Assembly: GCA_947259765.1 (NCBI GenBank)
Contig: CAMYNG010000008.1
Location: forward strand, 72,209 to 130,575
DNA length: 58,367 bases
Direction: 5' to 3'
From: an uncultured Ectothiorhodospiraceae bacterium
GTDB taxonomy: Bacteria > Pseudomonadota > Gammaproteobacteria > CAMYNG01
Shown here piece by piece: positions 9,206-19,870 of this stretch. A model generated the notes under the pieces. That model was not told the DNA's origin, ran no database searches, and saw only the letters and a program-made list of their open reading frames with translations. The translations under genes were made by a program, and so were the position numbers. Every line of letters begins with the position of its first letter. The first letter of the stretch is position 1.

Positions 9206-10753
9206 ATGGACCAATCCGGGCCGATTGAGAACGAAAACAAGCCCTCCGCTGTCAGCACAGTCGATGCGCCAGAAAGTAGCGCGCGCCGACGGCGAGGCTT
9301 GTTGCCGAATGCGCTTTCGATAGCGCACAAACTGGCCATTGTCATCACCCTGCTGATCACCACCGGCATGATTTTGCTTGGGGTGCTGATCATTAACAAC
9401 CAAACGCATCTGTTGCAAAAACAGATTGCCGAGTTCGGCAACGCGGTTTCCCAGCAATTGGGTGAATCGTCGAAAGAACTGGTGCTGTCCGACGACGTAC
9501 TGGGCCTGATGGTACTGATCAGCAACCTGGACACGTCTGAGAATATTCTCGGTGCCGTGGTTTATTCCGATTCCGGCAAGGTTCTGGCAGCTTCAGGCAC
9601 CGTACCGCCCGCCAACGTACTTGTTCGCTACAATGATCAGGTTCAGCGGGGCGAGTCCAGCAACACCGTTGAATGGGCAAACACTGACCCGGACGAGAAA
9701 CCCCAGAACGTCGTTTCGTTTATAAAACCCATTCATTTTGAAGAACTTATCGCCGGCTATGCCCTGGTCTCATTCAGTAAACAGGCGCTTACCCAGTCGG
9801 TACACGAAACGTTCCGCGCCATTGCCGCTACAACGGTGTTAATGATCATTATCGGCATCATCGTTTCCTACATCATGGGTCGCAAACTGACACGCCCCCT
9901 GCATAAACTCATGGATGCAAGTCTGGCGCTGTCGCAGGGAGACTTTAAATTCCGGATCAGCGAACGTCGTGACGATGAAATCGGATTTTTGATCGAGGCG
10001 TTTAATAACATGGCCGACTCGATGGTGGAAAAACACCAGGTGGAAAGCGTTTTTTCACGCTTTGTGTCACCCAACGTGGCCAAGCAAATCCTGAAAAATC
10101 TCGAGCACGTTAAACTTGGCGGCAAACACGTTCACGCCACAGCACTTTTCGCCGATATTGTCGGCTTCACCAGTCTGTCCGAAAAACTCTCTCCAGACGA
10201 AGTCGCAGAACTTTTGAACGAGTATTTCACCTATATATCGATGGCCACCCGTTATTATCACGGCACTGTGGATAAGTATATGGGCGATTGCGCCATGGTA
10301 ATTTTTGGTGCACCGGAACAGGATCCGAACCACCAGTTTAACGCCATTGGTTGTGCCGTAATGATTCAAAACATGGTCGATCGCCTTAATGCAAAACGTG
10401 CAAGTATCGGCAAGTACCCGATCTATTTCCGTATTGGTGTAAATAGTGGCCCCATGCTGGCCGGTAACATGGGATCGCAGGACCGTATGCAGTACACGGT
10501 CGTCGGAGACGCCGTCAACCTTGCAGCGCGACTGCACACTGTGGCCGAAAAAGGCCAAATTGTAATCAGCGAGCCTTTGTATACTGCACCGACCGTCTAC
10601 CACCGCGTAAATGCCAAACGACACGGCTCGATAAACCTGCGCGGTAAAACCGATCCGGTCACCACTTACCTGGTGCGGGATGTCGTTAAGGAAGAGCGCG
10701 AAAAACTTGAAGGCTACCTGGACGAACTGTTGGCAAGCCGGATTGTTGCCTAA
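9206..10753 (+). CDS. Membrane-bound class III adenylate cyclase with HAMP domain
   Basis: The 515-residue protein has a basic N-terminus, a transmembrane helix (~45-65), a periplasmic domain (~70-200), a second helix (~210-230), a HAMP segment and a C-terminal class III cyclase domain. Metal-binding aspartates are D317 (FADIVGFT) and D361 (KYMGD). The substrate-selecting pair is K357 and T431 (QYTVVGDAVN), the lysine/threonine combination of class IIIb adenylate cyclases, so cAMP is the expected product. NLAARL carries the usual Asn and Arg. Its stop overlaps the next gene's start (TAATG), indicating translational coupling. The periplasmic domain implies an envelope signal, not identified here. 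Confidence 0.93.
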   Translation: MDQSGPIENENKPSAVSTVDAPESSARRRRGLLPNALSIAHKLAIVITLLITTGMILLGVLIINNQTHLLQKQIAEFGNAVSQQLGESSKELVLSDDVLGLMVLISNLDTSENILGAVVYSDSGKVLAASGTVPPANVLVRYNDQVQRGESSNTVEWANTDPDEKPQNVVSFIKPIHFEELIAGYALVSFSKQALTQSVHETFRAIAATTVLMIIIGIIVSYIMGRKLTRPLHKLMDASLALSQGDFKFRISERRDDEIGFLIEAFNNMADSMVEKHQVESVFSRFVSPNVAKQILKNLEHVKLGGKHVHATALFADIVGFTSLSEKLSPDEVAELLNEYFTYISMATRYYHGTVDKYMGDCAMVIFGAPEQDPNHQFNAIGCAVMIQNMVDRLNAKRASIGKYPIYFRIGVNSGPMLAGNMGSQDRMQYTVVGDAVNLAARLHTVAEKGQIVISEPLYTAPTVYHRVNAKRHGSINLRGKTDPVTTYLVRDVVKEEREKLEGYLDELLASRIVA

Positions 10754-11823
10754 TGCTGAGAAAACTGTGTGTTGCGCTTGTTTTAACAAGCCACCTGAGT
10801 GGTTGTGCCTATGTCCATTCGTTTCGTTCCGATCTGCCCTCCCAAATAGATACCTGGGTTGAACAACAGGAATACGGCAAGGCTCTGGACACACTTAGTT
10901 ACATTGAGCCTTCCCACAAACAATACGCCCTGCTGCAGGAAAAGCGTGAAAACATAGAGCAGTTGGCACTCCGTTTCGAAGACAAAACCATCGATAAGGC
11001 AAGCAAGCTGCAAAACAATAAAAAGTGGCATGAGGCTGCATTGGTGTACGAATCAGCACTGGAGAAAATTCCTGCGAGCACCCGCCTGCAAATGGCACAA
11101 AGAAAATTTCTTGCTGAACGAGGTGTATACCTCGGCAAACACGACTTTAATCTCCTGCTAAGCCGTGCGGAGCAACTGGGAAGAGATCTTCCCGAATTGA
11201 AGGAGATCCAGCGGGTTGTGCCGCGCGACGAAGAACGCCGCAGTACTCTGCAACAATCAACAACCGACGCAAAACTTATCGCAACCCAACTTGTTGCACA
11301 CGCCGAGGATGCCCTGCAGGCGAGGAAACCTGAAGTGGCGGAACACTACCTCAACCTGGCCAAACCTTTGTTTCCTGACCAGGAAACCCTAAGCCGGATG
11401 GCCTTGTTGGAAAAACGCATTAGCGAGTATAAAACAGTCAAAAATCGTCTGGAAATGGCTGCAGATTTGCAGTTTAACCAAGGTTTGTTGAAACGGTTTA
11501 ACGATGCCTTTCGTTCGCGTGACCTGCTGACCGCACAGAGAGTAATGGCCCAAATCCTGGCCCAGGAAGTGCGCCCTCCCGATACCAAGATACTCGCAGG
11601 TAAGCTTGAGCAGGCGATAGAGGAGCGCGTCAAGGAAGCGCTGGTTACCGGACGTAGTTTATATTCACACGGTAAGATTGAAGATGCGGTTAAAGTCTGG
11701 CGGGACGCATTGCCGCTGCAACCCGACAACCGAGAGCTCAAGGAACATATTGAACGCGCCGAGCGTGTGCTGGAAAAACTCCGTAAACTCAGCCCGCAAC
11801 CCAAAACCGGAGCTAAAAACTAA
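10753..11823 (+). CDS. Outer-membrane-type lipoprotein with TPR-like helical repeats
   Basis: The signal peptide ends in a lipobox (HLSGC, lipidated Cys18). The rest is about 340 residues of predicted alpha-helix with TPR-like periodicity, clearest in ALVTGRSLYSHGKIEDAVKVWRDALPLQPDN near the C-terminus and in KKWHEAALVYESALEKIP. No catalytic motif is visible. The residue after Cys is Ala rather than Asp, which favours outer-membrane sorting by the Lol rule. It is translationally coupled to the cyclase, so it may modulate or sense for the cyclase periplasmic domain; that is inference. I cannot assign a named family. Confidence 0.85.
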   Translation: MLRKLCVALVLTSHLSGCAYVHSFRSDLPSQIDTWVEQQEYGKALDTLSYIEPSHKQYALLQEKRENIEQLALRFEDKTIDKASKLQNNKKWHEAALVYESALEKIPASTRLQMAQRKFLAERGVYLGKHDFNLLLSRAEQLGRDLPELKEIQRVVPRDEERRSTLQQSTTDAKLIATQLVAHAEDALQARKPEVAEHYLNLAKPLFPDQETLSRMALLEKRISEYKTVKNRLEMAADLQFNQGLLKRFNDAFRSRDLLTAQRVMAQILAQEVRPPDTKILAGKLEQAIEERVKEALVTGRSLYSHGKIEDAVKVWRDALPLQPDNRELKEHIERAERVLEKLRKLSPQPKTGAKN

Positions 11824-11825
11824 AA

Positions 11826-12239
11826 GTGAAACCGTCAAAATTCAGGTTCTCGTCACTAATTGTTTTTATCCTGGCACTTATTCTGCCGGCGTTATCTTCA
11901 ATTTCAGCGGAATTACCTCAGGCAAAAGAAGATAAAGGTCTTATTATCTTTTTTCGCGAGAATGCGTTTAAAGGTGGCGCGATCCGCTTCAATCTGAACC
12001 ACGGGCAAGAGCCTATCGGTGCGCTTGCAAGCGGGACAACACTGCATCGATACGTTGATCCCGGCCAACAAACGTTCTGGTCTCAGGCGATTTCCCAGGA
12101 TTCCGTTACGGTAGATGTCAAGGCGGGCGAAACTTACTACATCAGGGGCGTGGTCCAGATGGGGCTGGTTGCCGGTCGCCCGAAACTCACAATTGTTTCG
12201 GAATCAGAAGCTCGGCCGGCAATTGCGAAAATGCAGTAA
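11826..12239 (+). CDS. Secreted DUF2846-like protein
   Basis: A 137-residue protein with an N-terminal signal peptide cleaved about after SSISA, leaving a ~110-residue beta-rich domain. The segment LIIFFRENAFKGGAI, the WSQ after a VDPGQ turn, and VDVKAGETYYIRG match the DUF2846 pattern as I know it. The family is mostly periplasmic or lipoprotein and has no fixed function. The GTG start at 11826 lies two bases after the lipoprotein stop, so it is the third gene of the cyclase operon. It converges on parC with 13 bp between the stops. Confidence 0.8.
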   Translation: MKPSKFRFSSLIVFILALILPALSSISAELPQAKEDKGLIIFFRENAFKGGAIRFNLNHGQEPIGALASGTTLHRYVDPGQQTFWSQAISQDSVTVDVKAGETYYIRGVVQMGLVAGRPKLTIVSESEARPAIAKMQ

Positions 12240-12252
12240 CGCGATATTGTAT

Positions 12253-14514
12253 TTACTCCGTTTCTTCAGCTTCAAGCCATTCAACTCCACGAAAACCACG
12301 CGGCAGCTTAAGGCCACGACGCGCACGCTCACCTTCATAAGGTTCCATATCATCCTGACTTAGGGTGACATGACGTTTTTCGGTGTGTACGACCAGATTG
12401 CTGCTTTCGTCGATCACGGCAATTGCGGCGAGATACTCTTCATGTTTGCTGTGTTTGGCCGGGTTAACGCCAATAATTTTCACGCCTTTGCCTCGGGGTA
12501 ATAGGGGGAGTTCACTCATGTGGTGAATAAGCATACGGCCGTCGTTACAGGCCGCGGCCACCCACTCGTTTTCCATATCGGATACTTTGACTGGTGGCAG
12601 CACGCTGGTACCCGCCGCAACTTTCATCATGGCCTTGCCTTTCTTATTTTTGGTCAGCATGTCTTCCACTCGGCCGACAAATCCGTAACCAGCATCGCTC
12701 GCCAGCAGGTAAAGCTGTGTCGGCTCGCCCACCATAACGCCACAAAATGTGGCGCCATCCGGGGGACTCAGGCGTCCCGTAAGCGGTTCGCCAAGTCCGC
12801 GCGCAGAAGGCAATGCGTGAGCTGGAACGGAGTACGTGCGCCCGGTTGAATCGATAAACACAACGGACTCGTTACTACGGCAGCGTACACTGTCCTGGAA
12901 GCCATCACCGGCCTTGTAGCTCAGGCTGCGCGGATCGATCTCATGGCCTTTGGCCGAACGTGCTGTACCCTTTTGCGACAACACGATCGTCACCGGTTCG
13001 GCTGCAATAAGCGCAGTTTCATCAAGTGCCTGGGCCGCTTCACGCTCTACAATCGGCGAGCGACGTTTGTCGCCAAATTGACCGGCAATCTCCTTGAGTT
13101 CCTTTTTTATTAACGTTTTCATACGTTGCCGAGACTTTAGCGTTGTCTCTAGCGAATCGCGCTCTTCGGCAAGCGCCTTTTGTTCGTCCCGGATTTTCAT
13201 TTCCTCAAGCCGCGCCAATTGCCGCAGCCGGGTATCGAGAATGTAGTCTGCCTGCTCTTCGCTGAGTTTGAAGCGCTTTATGAGTACTTTCTTCGGTTCA
13301 TCCTCGGTGCGAATAATTTTGATTACTTCATCCAGGTTCAAAAAAGCGATCAACAAACCATCGAGAAGATGTAAACGACGTATGATTTTTTCCAACCGAT
13401 GTTCAAGCCTGCGACGAACGGTCTCGGTCCTGAACTTCAACCACTCGGACAGCATGTCGCGCAGATTATGCACCCTGGGGCGTCCGTCCAGTCCGATCAC
13501 GTTCATGTTGACGCGATAGGTACGTTCAAGATCCGTAGTCGCAAAAAGATGTGCCATCAGTTCGCTTACATCGATGCGGTTCGAGCGTGGCACGAGTACC
13601 AGGCGCGTCGGATTTTCGTGATCAGACTCATCTCGTAAATCCACCACCATAGGTAGTTTCTTAGCGTTCATTTGCCCGGCTATCTGTTCAAGCACCTTTG
13701 CCGGAGAAGTCTGGTGTGGCAGTGCAGTAATTATGATATCACCGCCCTCTTTTTCGAATCGCCCGCGCATTCGAATTGATCCATTGCCGCTGCTATACAT
13801 GCCTTGGATATCCCTACGCGGCGAGATGATCTCGGCATCCGTAGGATAGTCCGGACCTTTCACGAATTTGAATAAATCCCGCACGGTTGCTTTGGGATTG
13901 TCGAGCAAATGGATGGTGGCGTTAATGATTTCGGTTAGATTATGTGGCGGGATATCAGTCGCCATACCCACAGCTATACCCGTAGTGCCATTCAACAACA
14001 CGTGAGGTACTCGTGCGGGTAATACCGCGGGTTCGTCCAGAGTACCGTCAAAGTTTGGCGTCCAGTCAACCGTTCCCTGTCCAAGTTCGGACAATAACAA
14101 TTCGGCAATAGCCGAAAGGCGTGATTCCGTATAGCGCATGGCGGCAAACGACTTGGGATCATCCGGTGACCCCCAATTCCCCTGTCCTTCGAGCAGGGGA
14201 TATCGATAGGAAAAAGGTTGCGCCATGAGCACCATGGCTTCGTAACAGGCGCTATCACCGTGCGGATGAAACTTACCAAGCACGTCACCTACCGTACGTG
14301 CGGATTTTTTAAATTTTGTGCCGGCCTTAAGACCCAGCTCGGACATGGCATAGACAATGCGGCGTTGCACCGGTTTCAGACCGTCACCAATATTCGGCAA
14401 TGCACGATCGAGAATGACGTACATGGAGTAGTCCAGGTAGGCCTTCTCGGTAAACTGCTTTAACGGAAGACTTTCAACATCTTCGTCCAGCGTCATTTGT
14501 CGGGATTTCGTCAT
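12253..14514 (-). CDS. parC: DNA topoisomerase IV subunit A
   Basis: The 753-residue ParC matches the E. coli protein in length. The winged-helix/tower core includes [20 protein letters not shown] and the catalytic tyrosine Y128 (AAMRYTES). Quinolone-resistance positions S88 and E92, equivalent to E. coli S80 and E84, carry the wild-type residues. The C-terminal ~250 residues are a reduced beta-pinwheel, as in ParC rather than GyrA. With ParE it decatenates daughter chromosomes. parE lies upstream on the same strand, separated by ~210 bp that hold a decayed palindromic repeat, so the two may not share one uninterrupted message. Confidence 0.97.
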   Translation of the reverse strand: MTKSRQMTLDEDVESLPLKQFTEKAYLDYSMYVILDRALPNIGDGLKPVQRRIVYAMSELGLKAGTKFKKSARTVGDVLGKFHPHGDSACYEAMVLMAQPFSYRYPLLEGQGNWGSPDDPKSFAAMRYTESRLSAIAELLLSELGQGTVDWTPNFDGTLDEPAVLPARVPHVLLNGTTGIAVGMATDIPPHNLTEIINATIHLLDNPKATVRDLFKFVKGPDYPTDAEIISPRRDIQGMYSSGNGSIRMRGRFEKEGGDIIITALPHQTSPAKVLEQIAGQMNAKKLPMVVDLRDESDHENPTRLVLVPRSNRIDVSELMAHLFATTDLERTYRVNMNVIGLDGRPRVHNLRDMLSEWLKFRTETVRRRLEHRLEKIIRRLHLLDGLLIAFLNLDEVIKIIRTEDEPKKVLIKRFKLSEEQADYILDTRLRQLARLEEMKIRDEQKALAEERDSLETTLKSRQRMKTLIKKELKEIAGQFGDKRRSPIVEREAAQALDETALIAAEPVTIVLSQKGTARSAKGHEIDPRSLSYKAGDGFQDSVRCRSNESVVFIDSTGRTYSVPAHALPSARGLGEPLTGRLSPPDGATFCGVMVGEPTQLYLLASDAGYGFVGRVEDMLTKNKKGKAMMKVAAGTSVLPPVKVSDMENEWVAAACNDGRMLIHHMSELPLLPRGKGVKIIGVNPAKHSKHEEYLAAIAVIDESSNLVVHTEKRHVTLSQDDMEPYEGERARRGLKLPRGFRGVEWLEAEETE

Positions 14515-14562
14515 GGTAACTAAAACTCAGTAGTCAAAGTGGTTAGGATTTCATGGTTATGA

Positions 14563-14719
14563 ACCACAGAGTTCACAGTGGACCCAAAGAAATTAATTTT
14601 CTATTCTTGAAACGCTTAGTCGCGCGCCACTGGCAAAACAACGTTAAAAATTTTAGTTGACAGTTAGATCAGCACACAATGAACAGCTACTAGTTATTTT
14701 CTCTGTGTCCTCTGTAGTT
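14563..14719. repeat. Decayed CACAGAG-family inverted repeat between parE and parC
   Basis: ACCACAGAGTTCACAG at 14563 and CTCTGTGTCCTCTGTAG ending near 14717 are imperfect inverted copies of a CCACAGAGGACACAGAG-type sequence. The same family brackets 19670-19850. The interior is AT-rich and non-coding. It almost fills the 208-bp parE-parC gap. Confidence 0.65.
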
Positions 14720-14722
14720 ATA

Positions 14723-16612
14723 TCAAACTTCCGCCAAATCACCGTTCTTCTCCAACCAACTCTTGCGATCCGATGCACGCTTCTTGGATAACAGCATATC
14801 CATCAACTGCTGTGTACCATCGCCCGCCTCAATCGTCAGGCGCACCAGGCGGCGGGTGTCCGGGGCCATAGTGGATTCCCGTAATTGCAAAGGATTCATT
14901 TCACCCAGTCCTTTGAATCGAGTTACGACGACTTTGCCTTTCTTCTTTTCGGCAGCAATGCGATCCATCACGCCCTGACGTTCGGCATCGTCAACGGCGT
15001 AGTACAGCTCCTTACCCACGTCGATGCGATACAAGGGAGGCATGGCCACATAGACATGGCCCTGTGCGACCAATGGCTGAAAGTGCCGAAGAAACAGCGC
15101 GGTAAGTAAAGTGGCGATATGCGCGCCGTCGGAATCCGCATCCGCCAAAACAACGACTTTGCCATAGCGCAAACCGGACAGATTGTCGGAGCCTGGATCA
15201 ACGCCGATGGCAACCGCGATATCATGTACCTCCTGTGACCCGAGCACTTGTGCAGAGTCCACTTCCCAAGAGTTCAGGATCTTGCCGCGCAGTGGCATGA
15301 TCGCCTGAAACTCCCTGTCACGGGCCTGTTTGGCTGAACCGCCGGCGGAGTCACCTTCTACCAAAAACAATTCCGTACGACTGATATCTTCAGAGGCGCA
15401 ATCAGCCAGCTTACCCGGCAAGGCCGGCCCTTGAGTGATTTTTTTTCGTACAACCTTCTTGCCCGCCTTGAGTCGCGACTGGGCGTTGGCGATGACCAAT
15501 TCCGCGATACGTTCTCCGGACTCGACAAACTGGTTGAGCCAGGAACCAAATGCATCTTTAACGATGCCGGAAACAAAAGCCGCACTCTCACGTGATGAAA
15601 GTCGTTCCTTGGTCTGACCGCTGAACTGGGGATCGGTCAGTTTCACTGAAAGAACATAGCTCACCTTGTCCCAGACGTCTTCCGGACTAATTTTCACGCC
15701 TCGCGGCAGCAGATTGCGTAATTCACAAAATTCACGCATGGCTTCGGTCAGGCCGGTGCGCAGGCCGTTAACATGTGTACCGCCTTGCGTGGTGGGCACG
15801 AGGTTGACATAGCTTTCACTTAACTCGGCCTCACCCTCAACAACCCAGGCCAGTGCCCAATCGACCGCCTCATTGGTTGATGCCATGCTGCCGACAAAGG
15901 GTTCCTCCGGCAACACAACAGTGTCCTGCAAGGCGTCGAGCATATAGGTCTGCAATCCATCTTCGTAGTACCAACTGTCCTTGTCCTTACCCGCTTCGTC
16001 CTGATAGGTCACCGTCAGTCCAGGGCACAACACCGCCTTGGCGCGTAAAACGTGTTTGAGTCGTGGCACCGAGATCTTGGCTGAATCAAAATATTTGGGG
16101 TCGGGCCAGAAGCGCAATGTTGTACCGGTATTGCGTTGCCCCACAGTACCTGTCTGCTCCAGCTTCGAGACACGTTTGCCGTTGGCAAACGCCATGTTGT
16201 ATTCCTTGCCGCCACGCTTTATCCAGACTTCCAGGTGTTTGGACAGCGCGTTAACAACGGAGACGCCGACACCATGCAGGCCACCGGAAAACTGGTAGTT
16301 TTTGTTGGAGAATTTACCGCCGGCATGCAGGCGCGTGAGAATGACTTCCACACCCGGGAGTTTTTCGCCCTTGTGTGTATCAACCGGCATGCCGCGCCCG
16401 TCATCGCTGACTGTAAGGGAACCGTCCTTGTTTAGTGTCACGTCAATTCGGCTGGCATGACCTGCAATCGCCTCATCGACACTGTTGTCGATCACTTCCT
16501 GCGCCAGGTGATTGGGACGTTCGGTCTGCGTGTACATGCCCGGGCGTTTCCGCACCGGCTCAAGACCTGTTAGAACTTCGATGGAATCAGCGGTATATGA
16601 ATCTTTCGCCAT
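14723..16612 (-). CDS. parE: DNA topoisomerase IV subunit B
   Basis: The ATPase subunit of topoisomerase IV, 629 residues as usual. GHKL ATP-binding motifs are EVIDNSVDEAIAGHA (Asn43), DDGRGMPVDTH and GGLHGVGVSVVNALS. The TOPRIM domain has ELFLVEGDSAGGSAKQ, LRGKILN and ADADSDGAHIATLL, holding the acidic Mg-binding residues. It lacks the ~170-residue insert of gammaproteobacterial GyrB, which separates it from GyrB. It is upstream of parC on the same strand. Confidence 0.97.
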   Translation of the reverse strand: MAKDSYTADSIEVLTGLEPVRKRPGMYTQTERPNHLAQEVIDNSVDEAIAGHASRIDVTLNKDGSLTVSDDGRGMPVDTHKGEKLPGVEVILTRLHAGGKFSNKNYQFSGGLHGVGVSVVNALSKHLEVWIKRGGKEYNMAFANGKRVSKLEQTGTVGQRNTGTTLRFWPDPKYFDSAKISVPRLKHVLRAKAVLCPGLTVTYQDEAGKDKDSWYYEDGLQTYMLDALQDTVVLPEEPFVGSMASTNEAVDWALAWVVEGEAELSESYVNLVPTTQGGTHVNGLRTGLTEAMREFCELRNLLPRGVKISPEDVWDKVSYVLSVKLTDPQFSGQTKERLSSRESAAFVSGIVKDAFGSWLNQFVESGERIAELVIANAQSRLKAGKKVVRKKITQGPALPGKLADCASEDISRTELFLVEGDSAGGSAKQARDREFQAIMPLRGKILNSWEVDSAQVLGSQEVHDIAVAIGVDPGSDNLSGLRYGKVVVLADADSDGAHIATLLTALFLRHFQPLVAQGHVYVAMPPLYRIDVGKELYYAVDDAERQGVMDRIAAEKKKGKVVVTRFKGLGEMNPLQLRESTMAPDTRRLVRLTIEAGDGTQQLMDMLLSKKRASDRKSWLEKNGDLAEV

Positions 16613-16725
16613 TTAACTTGTTTTTCCGGGATCAAAAATGCCGGTCGTCTCGGCTGACGACCGGCATTGTAGCGGAAAAACAGGCTAAAAACAGGGCGAC
16701 GTTGCCCTTCTGCATCCTGCCGAAA

Positions 16726-18771
16726 TTAAACCTTGAATCGACCCACCAGGTTTTGCAGGTCATGCGACAAGCCCGCGAGATCGCCACTGGCCTGGGCCAA
16801 TTGATCAGCGCCACTAGCGCTTTCGTCAGCCACCTGGCTGATGTTGATGACGTTCTGATTAATCTCTTCGGCCACGTGTCCCTGTTGCCGCGCGGCTTCG
16901 GCTATCTGATTGTTCATCGTAGTAATTGCGTTTACCGCGCCGGTGATGGCTTCAAGCGCTGCACCCGCCTTACCGGCGGCGTCCACGCTGGTCTTGGCAC
17001 GGCTTCGACCACCTTCCATTACTGCGACCGCATCTCGCGCGCCACCCTGCAGACGTTCGATCATCTCCTGAATTTCCTGCGTGGATGTCTGTGTCCGACT
17101 GGCCAGGCTACGCACCTCATCTGCTACGACAGCAAAACCCCGACCCTGCTCGCCGGCACGCGCGGCTTCAATCGCGGCATTTAGCGCCAACAGATTAGTC
17201 TGCTCGGCAATGCCTCGAATAACTTCAAGCACCGTTCCGATCTGTTCACTGTCTTTTTCGAGCCGTTGGATAACTTCAGCCGCTTTTTCAACTTCGCCGG
17301 CCAGTCCGTCAATGGCGGATACTGTTTTTTGCACGACTTGCTGACCATCTTCCGCCTGCGCATCGGCGCTCTGTGCCGCTTCTGCGGCGGATTCGGCATT
17401 GCGCGCCACTTCCTGCACTGTGGCCGTCATTTCGTTCATCGCGGTGGCAACCAGTTCCGTCTCGGAACGCTGGCGCTGCACGCCGCTACTGGTCTCACCG
17501 GTGATATGCGACATTTCTTCAGCCGCGGAAGCCAACTGACTGGTAGCACCGGTGACTTGCTGAATGGTGTCGCGCACCTGATCTGCAAACGCGTTAAACG
17601 CCTGTGCAAGTTGCGCCACTTCATCCGTACCACGTACGGTCAGCCGATGGGTTAAATCGCCTTCACCTTCGGCAATATCCTGCATGGCAGATACAGCCTG
17701 GTTAATTGGCTTCACGACGATGCTGGCAATAAACCAGGCGGCTAAACCGCCGACCAACAGGCCGATCACCACTAACACGGCAATGGAGAACCAAGTCGCC
17801 GCCACTTCCTCCAGCAACGATTCGCTGATCTCGGAATTTCTCTCACGTTGATCTTCGACCAACATGGCTATCTTGGTTTTAATGCGTTCAGTTAACGGTC
17901 CAATTTCCGTGCGAATCAAGTGGGCGTCGGTACGCCATTCGCTACTACCGTGAATTTCCTGAAGACCCTTAAATCCTTCCTTAAATTTGGACTGGAGTTC
18001 GGCTACGTTTTCAATTCCGTCCGATTGTTCAAATGTAAGCGCTTCACCATGAGCTTTAACGCGACCGATGATGGTGTCCGTCAATTCCATGTAAGTATCG
18101 GCTTCCTGCAGGGCCGATTTGGCGCGGAATGCAATATACGCCCGCACACCGTTCATTACATTAGCCCACGCATAGCGCAGGTCATTCAAATCCGTGAGCA
18201 CCTGTTTGCGGATCGGGGTAGCTTCCTCTTCCTGCTCGGAGAGGATCATTTCGGTCATGATTTGCAACATCTGCTGGCTGACCGGATTCAAATGTTGTGC
18301 CGCGAAGGCCGAACCGGGGAAGTTCTTGCCCGTGTTTTCGGCCAACTCCAGCATGCGACCCTGGTATTCCTGGTATTTAACCAGATCGCCTTTTAGGCCT
18401 GTGACGAGTTCGCGATCCTTTGCGTCTGCCTGCACACCCGGCATCGCGCCCAGCTCTTCAACAGCCTGCTCGACTGCAAGTAAACCGGTTTCGTAGTCAC
18501 TCTTGTGTATTTCGTCGTGACTCAGCAGGAAAAAACCTAGCGCGGCGCTGGTTTTCTCCAGGGCGTCGGCCAGTTCCAGCGATTTGACCACGGTTGGCAG
18601 GCTGTCATGGACGACGACCTCGACGCTGTTTTCCGCCTTGGAAAGGCTACGCAGGGCGGTTACGGCAACCACGGCAAGTATAATTAGAACAATGCCGAAG
18701 CCGATCCACAGCTTGTGGCTGATTTTGAGACGGGACAGGACGCCCGTGAAATTAAAGCTTGATGAAAACAC
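16726..18771 (-). CDS. Methyl-accepting chemotaxis protein with a large periplasmic helical domain
   Basis: The 681-residue chemoreceptor has a first transmembrane helix (~22-42), a periplasmic domain of ~280 residues, predominantly helical, a second helix ([20 protein letters not shown]), HAMP, and a signalling coiled coil. The hairpin tip is [35 protein letters not shown]. No C-terminal NWETF-like CheR tether is present; the protein ends GRFKV. The periplasmic domain resembles long helical-bundle sensors, but I cannot name a ligand. No che genes lie nearby. Confidence 0.93.
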   Translation of the reverse strand: MFSSSFNFTGVLSRLKISHKLWIGFGIVLIILAVVAVTALRSLSKAENSVEVVVHDSLPTVVKSLELADALEKTSAALGFFLLSHDEIHKSDYETGLLAVEQAVEELGAMPGVQADAKDRELVTGLKGDLVKYQEYQGRMLELAENTGKNFPGSAFAAQHLNPVSQQMLQIMTEMILSEQEEEATPIRKQVLTDLNDLRYAWANVMNGVRAYIAFRAKSALQEADTYMELTDTIIGRVKAHGEALTFEQSDGIENVAELQSKFKEGFKGLQEIHGSSEWRTDAHLIRTEIGPLTERIKTKIAMLVEDQRERNSEISESLLEEVAATWFSIAVLVVIGLLVGGLAAWFIASIVVKPINQAVSAMQDIAEGEGDLTHRLTVRGTDEVAQLAQAFNAFADQVRDTIQQVTGATSQLASAAEEMSHITGETSSGVQRQRSETELVATAMNEMTATVQEVARNAESAAEAAQSADAQAEDGQQVVQKTVSAIDGLAGEVEKAAEVIQRLEKDSEQIGTVLEVIRGIAEQTNLLALNAAIEAARAGEQGRGFAVVADEVRSLASRTQTSTQEIQEMIERLQGGARDAVAVMEGGRSRAKTSVDAAGKAGAALEAITGAVNAITTMNNQIAEAARQQGHVAEEINQNVINISQVADESASGADQLAQASGDLAGLSHDLQNLVGRFKV

Positions 18772-18935
18772 CGGACAAAACTCCTCGCCAAAACGGCGCC
18801 GCTTAACGGTGGCGTGTAACCAATAACCGTTGTATCGGTACGGAGAGGCCGATCTTTAACCTGTTGAATCGATTGGCGAGACGAATTTCCACGTTTTTAT
18901 CTTAGAAATACAGAGACATAGCAAAAGGTAGGGTC

Positions 18936-19649
18936 TTACGGTAAAGCAATGCCGAGCCGACCGGCAACTTCCTCATACGCTTCGACCACCCCGCCAAGCC
19001 CCTGGCGGAAGCGATCCTTGTCGAGCTTGTCGCGCGTTTTGGCGTCCCACAGGCGGCAGCCATCCGGACTGAACTCATCGCCAAGCATGAGGGTTCCGTG
19101 AAAATCACCAAACTCCAGCTTGTAATCCACCAGCAAAAGACCGGCATCCGCGAACAGCGCTCCGAGAATCTCGTTGACCTGCAGCGTCAGCGTTTTCATG
19201 TCCGCCACTTGCGCCGCGCTGGCCCAGCCAAAGGTACAAATATGCGAATCATTGATCATCGGATCATGCAATGCGTCATTCTTTAGAAAAAACTCAAACA
19301 CCGGTGGTGACAAGTCAATGCCCTCTGCCACACCCAAACGCCGACACAAGCTACCTGCGGCTAAATTACGTACCACGCATTCCACCGGTAACATCGTCAG
19401 GCGCTTGACCAATGACTCATTGGCGGATAAGCGCTGTTCGAAATGATTGGCGATACCGGCGGCGGCCAGTTTTTCCATAACGAAAGCATTAAAATAATTA
19501 TTGACCAGTCCTTTACGCTCCAGTTGCTCGACTTTTTCACCGTCGAACGCGGAGGTATCATTGCGAAACTCCATGATCATTCGATCCGGATCGTCGGTTG
19601 TATAGACTGTTTTTGCTTTACCGGAATAGAGTTCCGCGAGTTTTTTCAT
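18936..19649 (-). CDS. purC: Phosphoribosylaminoimidazole-succinocarboxamide (SAICAR) synthase
   Basis: A single-domain 237-residue PurC, which couples CAIR with aspartate using ATP in purine synthesis. The N-terminus [20 protein letters not shown], the [14 protein letters not shown] segment and LVDYKLEFG with [14 protein letters not shown] are diagnostic. AGGAATAACC precedes the ATG. It is downstream of dapA-bamC and an MBL hydrolase on the same strand; dapA-bamC-purC is a conserved gammaproteobacterial order. A nested repeat cluster lies between it and the MBL gene. Confidence 0.97.
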   Translation of the reverse strand: MKKLAELYSGKAKTVYTTDDPDRMIMEFRNDTSAFDGEKVEQLERKGLVNNYFNAFVMEKLAAAGIANHFEQRLSANESLVKRLTMLPVECVVRNLAAGSLCRRLGVAEGIDLSPPVFEFFLKNDALHDPMINDSHICTFGWASAAQVADMKTLTLQVNEILGALFADAGLLLVDYKLEFGDFHGTLMLGDEFSPDGCRLWDAKTRDKLDKDRFRQGLGGVVEAYEEVAGRLGIALP

Positions 19650-19669
19650 TTTCGGTTATTCCTATTTCG

Positions 19670-19850
19670 TTTTGACCACAGAGGGAACAGCATTCACAGA
19701 GGAATCAATTAAAAACTCACTGGCTAGAATAGGTTCAGTCGTCACTCCGGCGAAAGCCGGAGTCCAGTAAGATTGAATCATAATGGATTCCGGCTTTCGC
19801 CTAAAAAAACAGTTCTCCGGTATTCTGTGCGCCCTCTGTGGCTAATTTTT
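19670..19850. repeat. CACAGAG-family inverted repeat upstream of purC, interrupted by another repeat
   Basis: ACCACAGAGGGAACAGCATT at ~19675 and TTCTGTGCGCCCTCTGTGG near 19823-19841 form an imperfect inverted pair of the same family as 14563-14719. The interior contains the CCGGAAT-family remnant at 19740-19801, so one element seems to have inserted into the other. Confidence 0.6.
19740..19801. repeat. CCGGAAT-family repeat, decayed copy
   Basis: CGTCACTCCGGCGAAAGCCG begins the left arm at 19740; the right arm, TGGATTCCGGCTTTCGCC, ends at 19801. It stops short of the final GGAATGACG seen in the intact copy at 399-428, so the right end is truncated. Left-arm changes (AATG to AAAG) are matched in the right arm, so the stem is preserved by paired changes. 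Confidence 0.75.
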
Positions 19851-19870
19851 TTGTGATAGCCCGTAGGACG

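Noticed and set aside
16435..17184. Long plus-strand open frame (249 codons) opposite parE and the chemoreceptor
   Set aside because: It spans the end of one real gene and the 3' part of another, has no family signature, and its composition is that of an antisense shadow.
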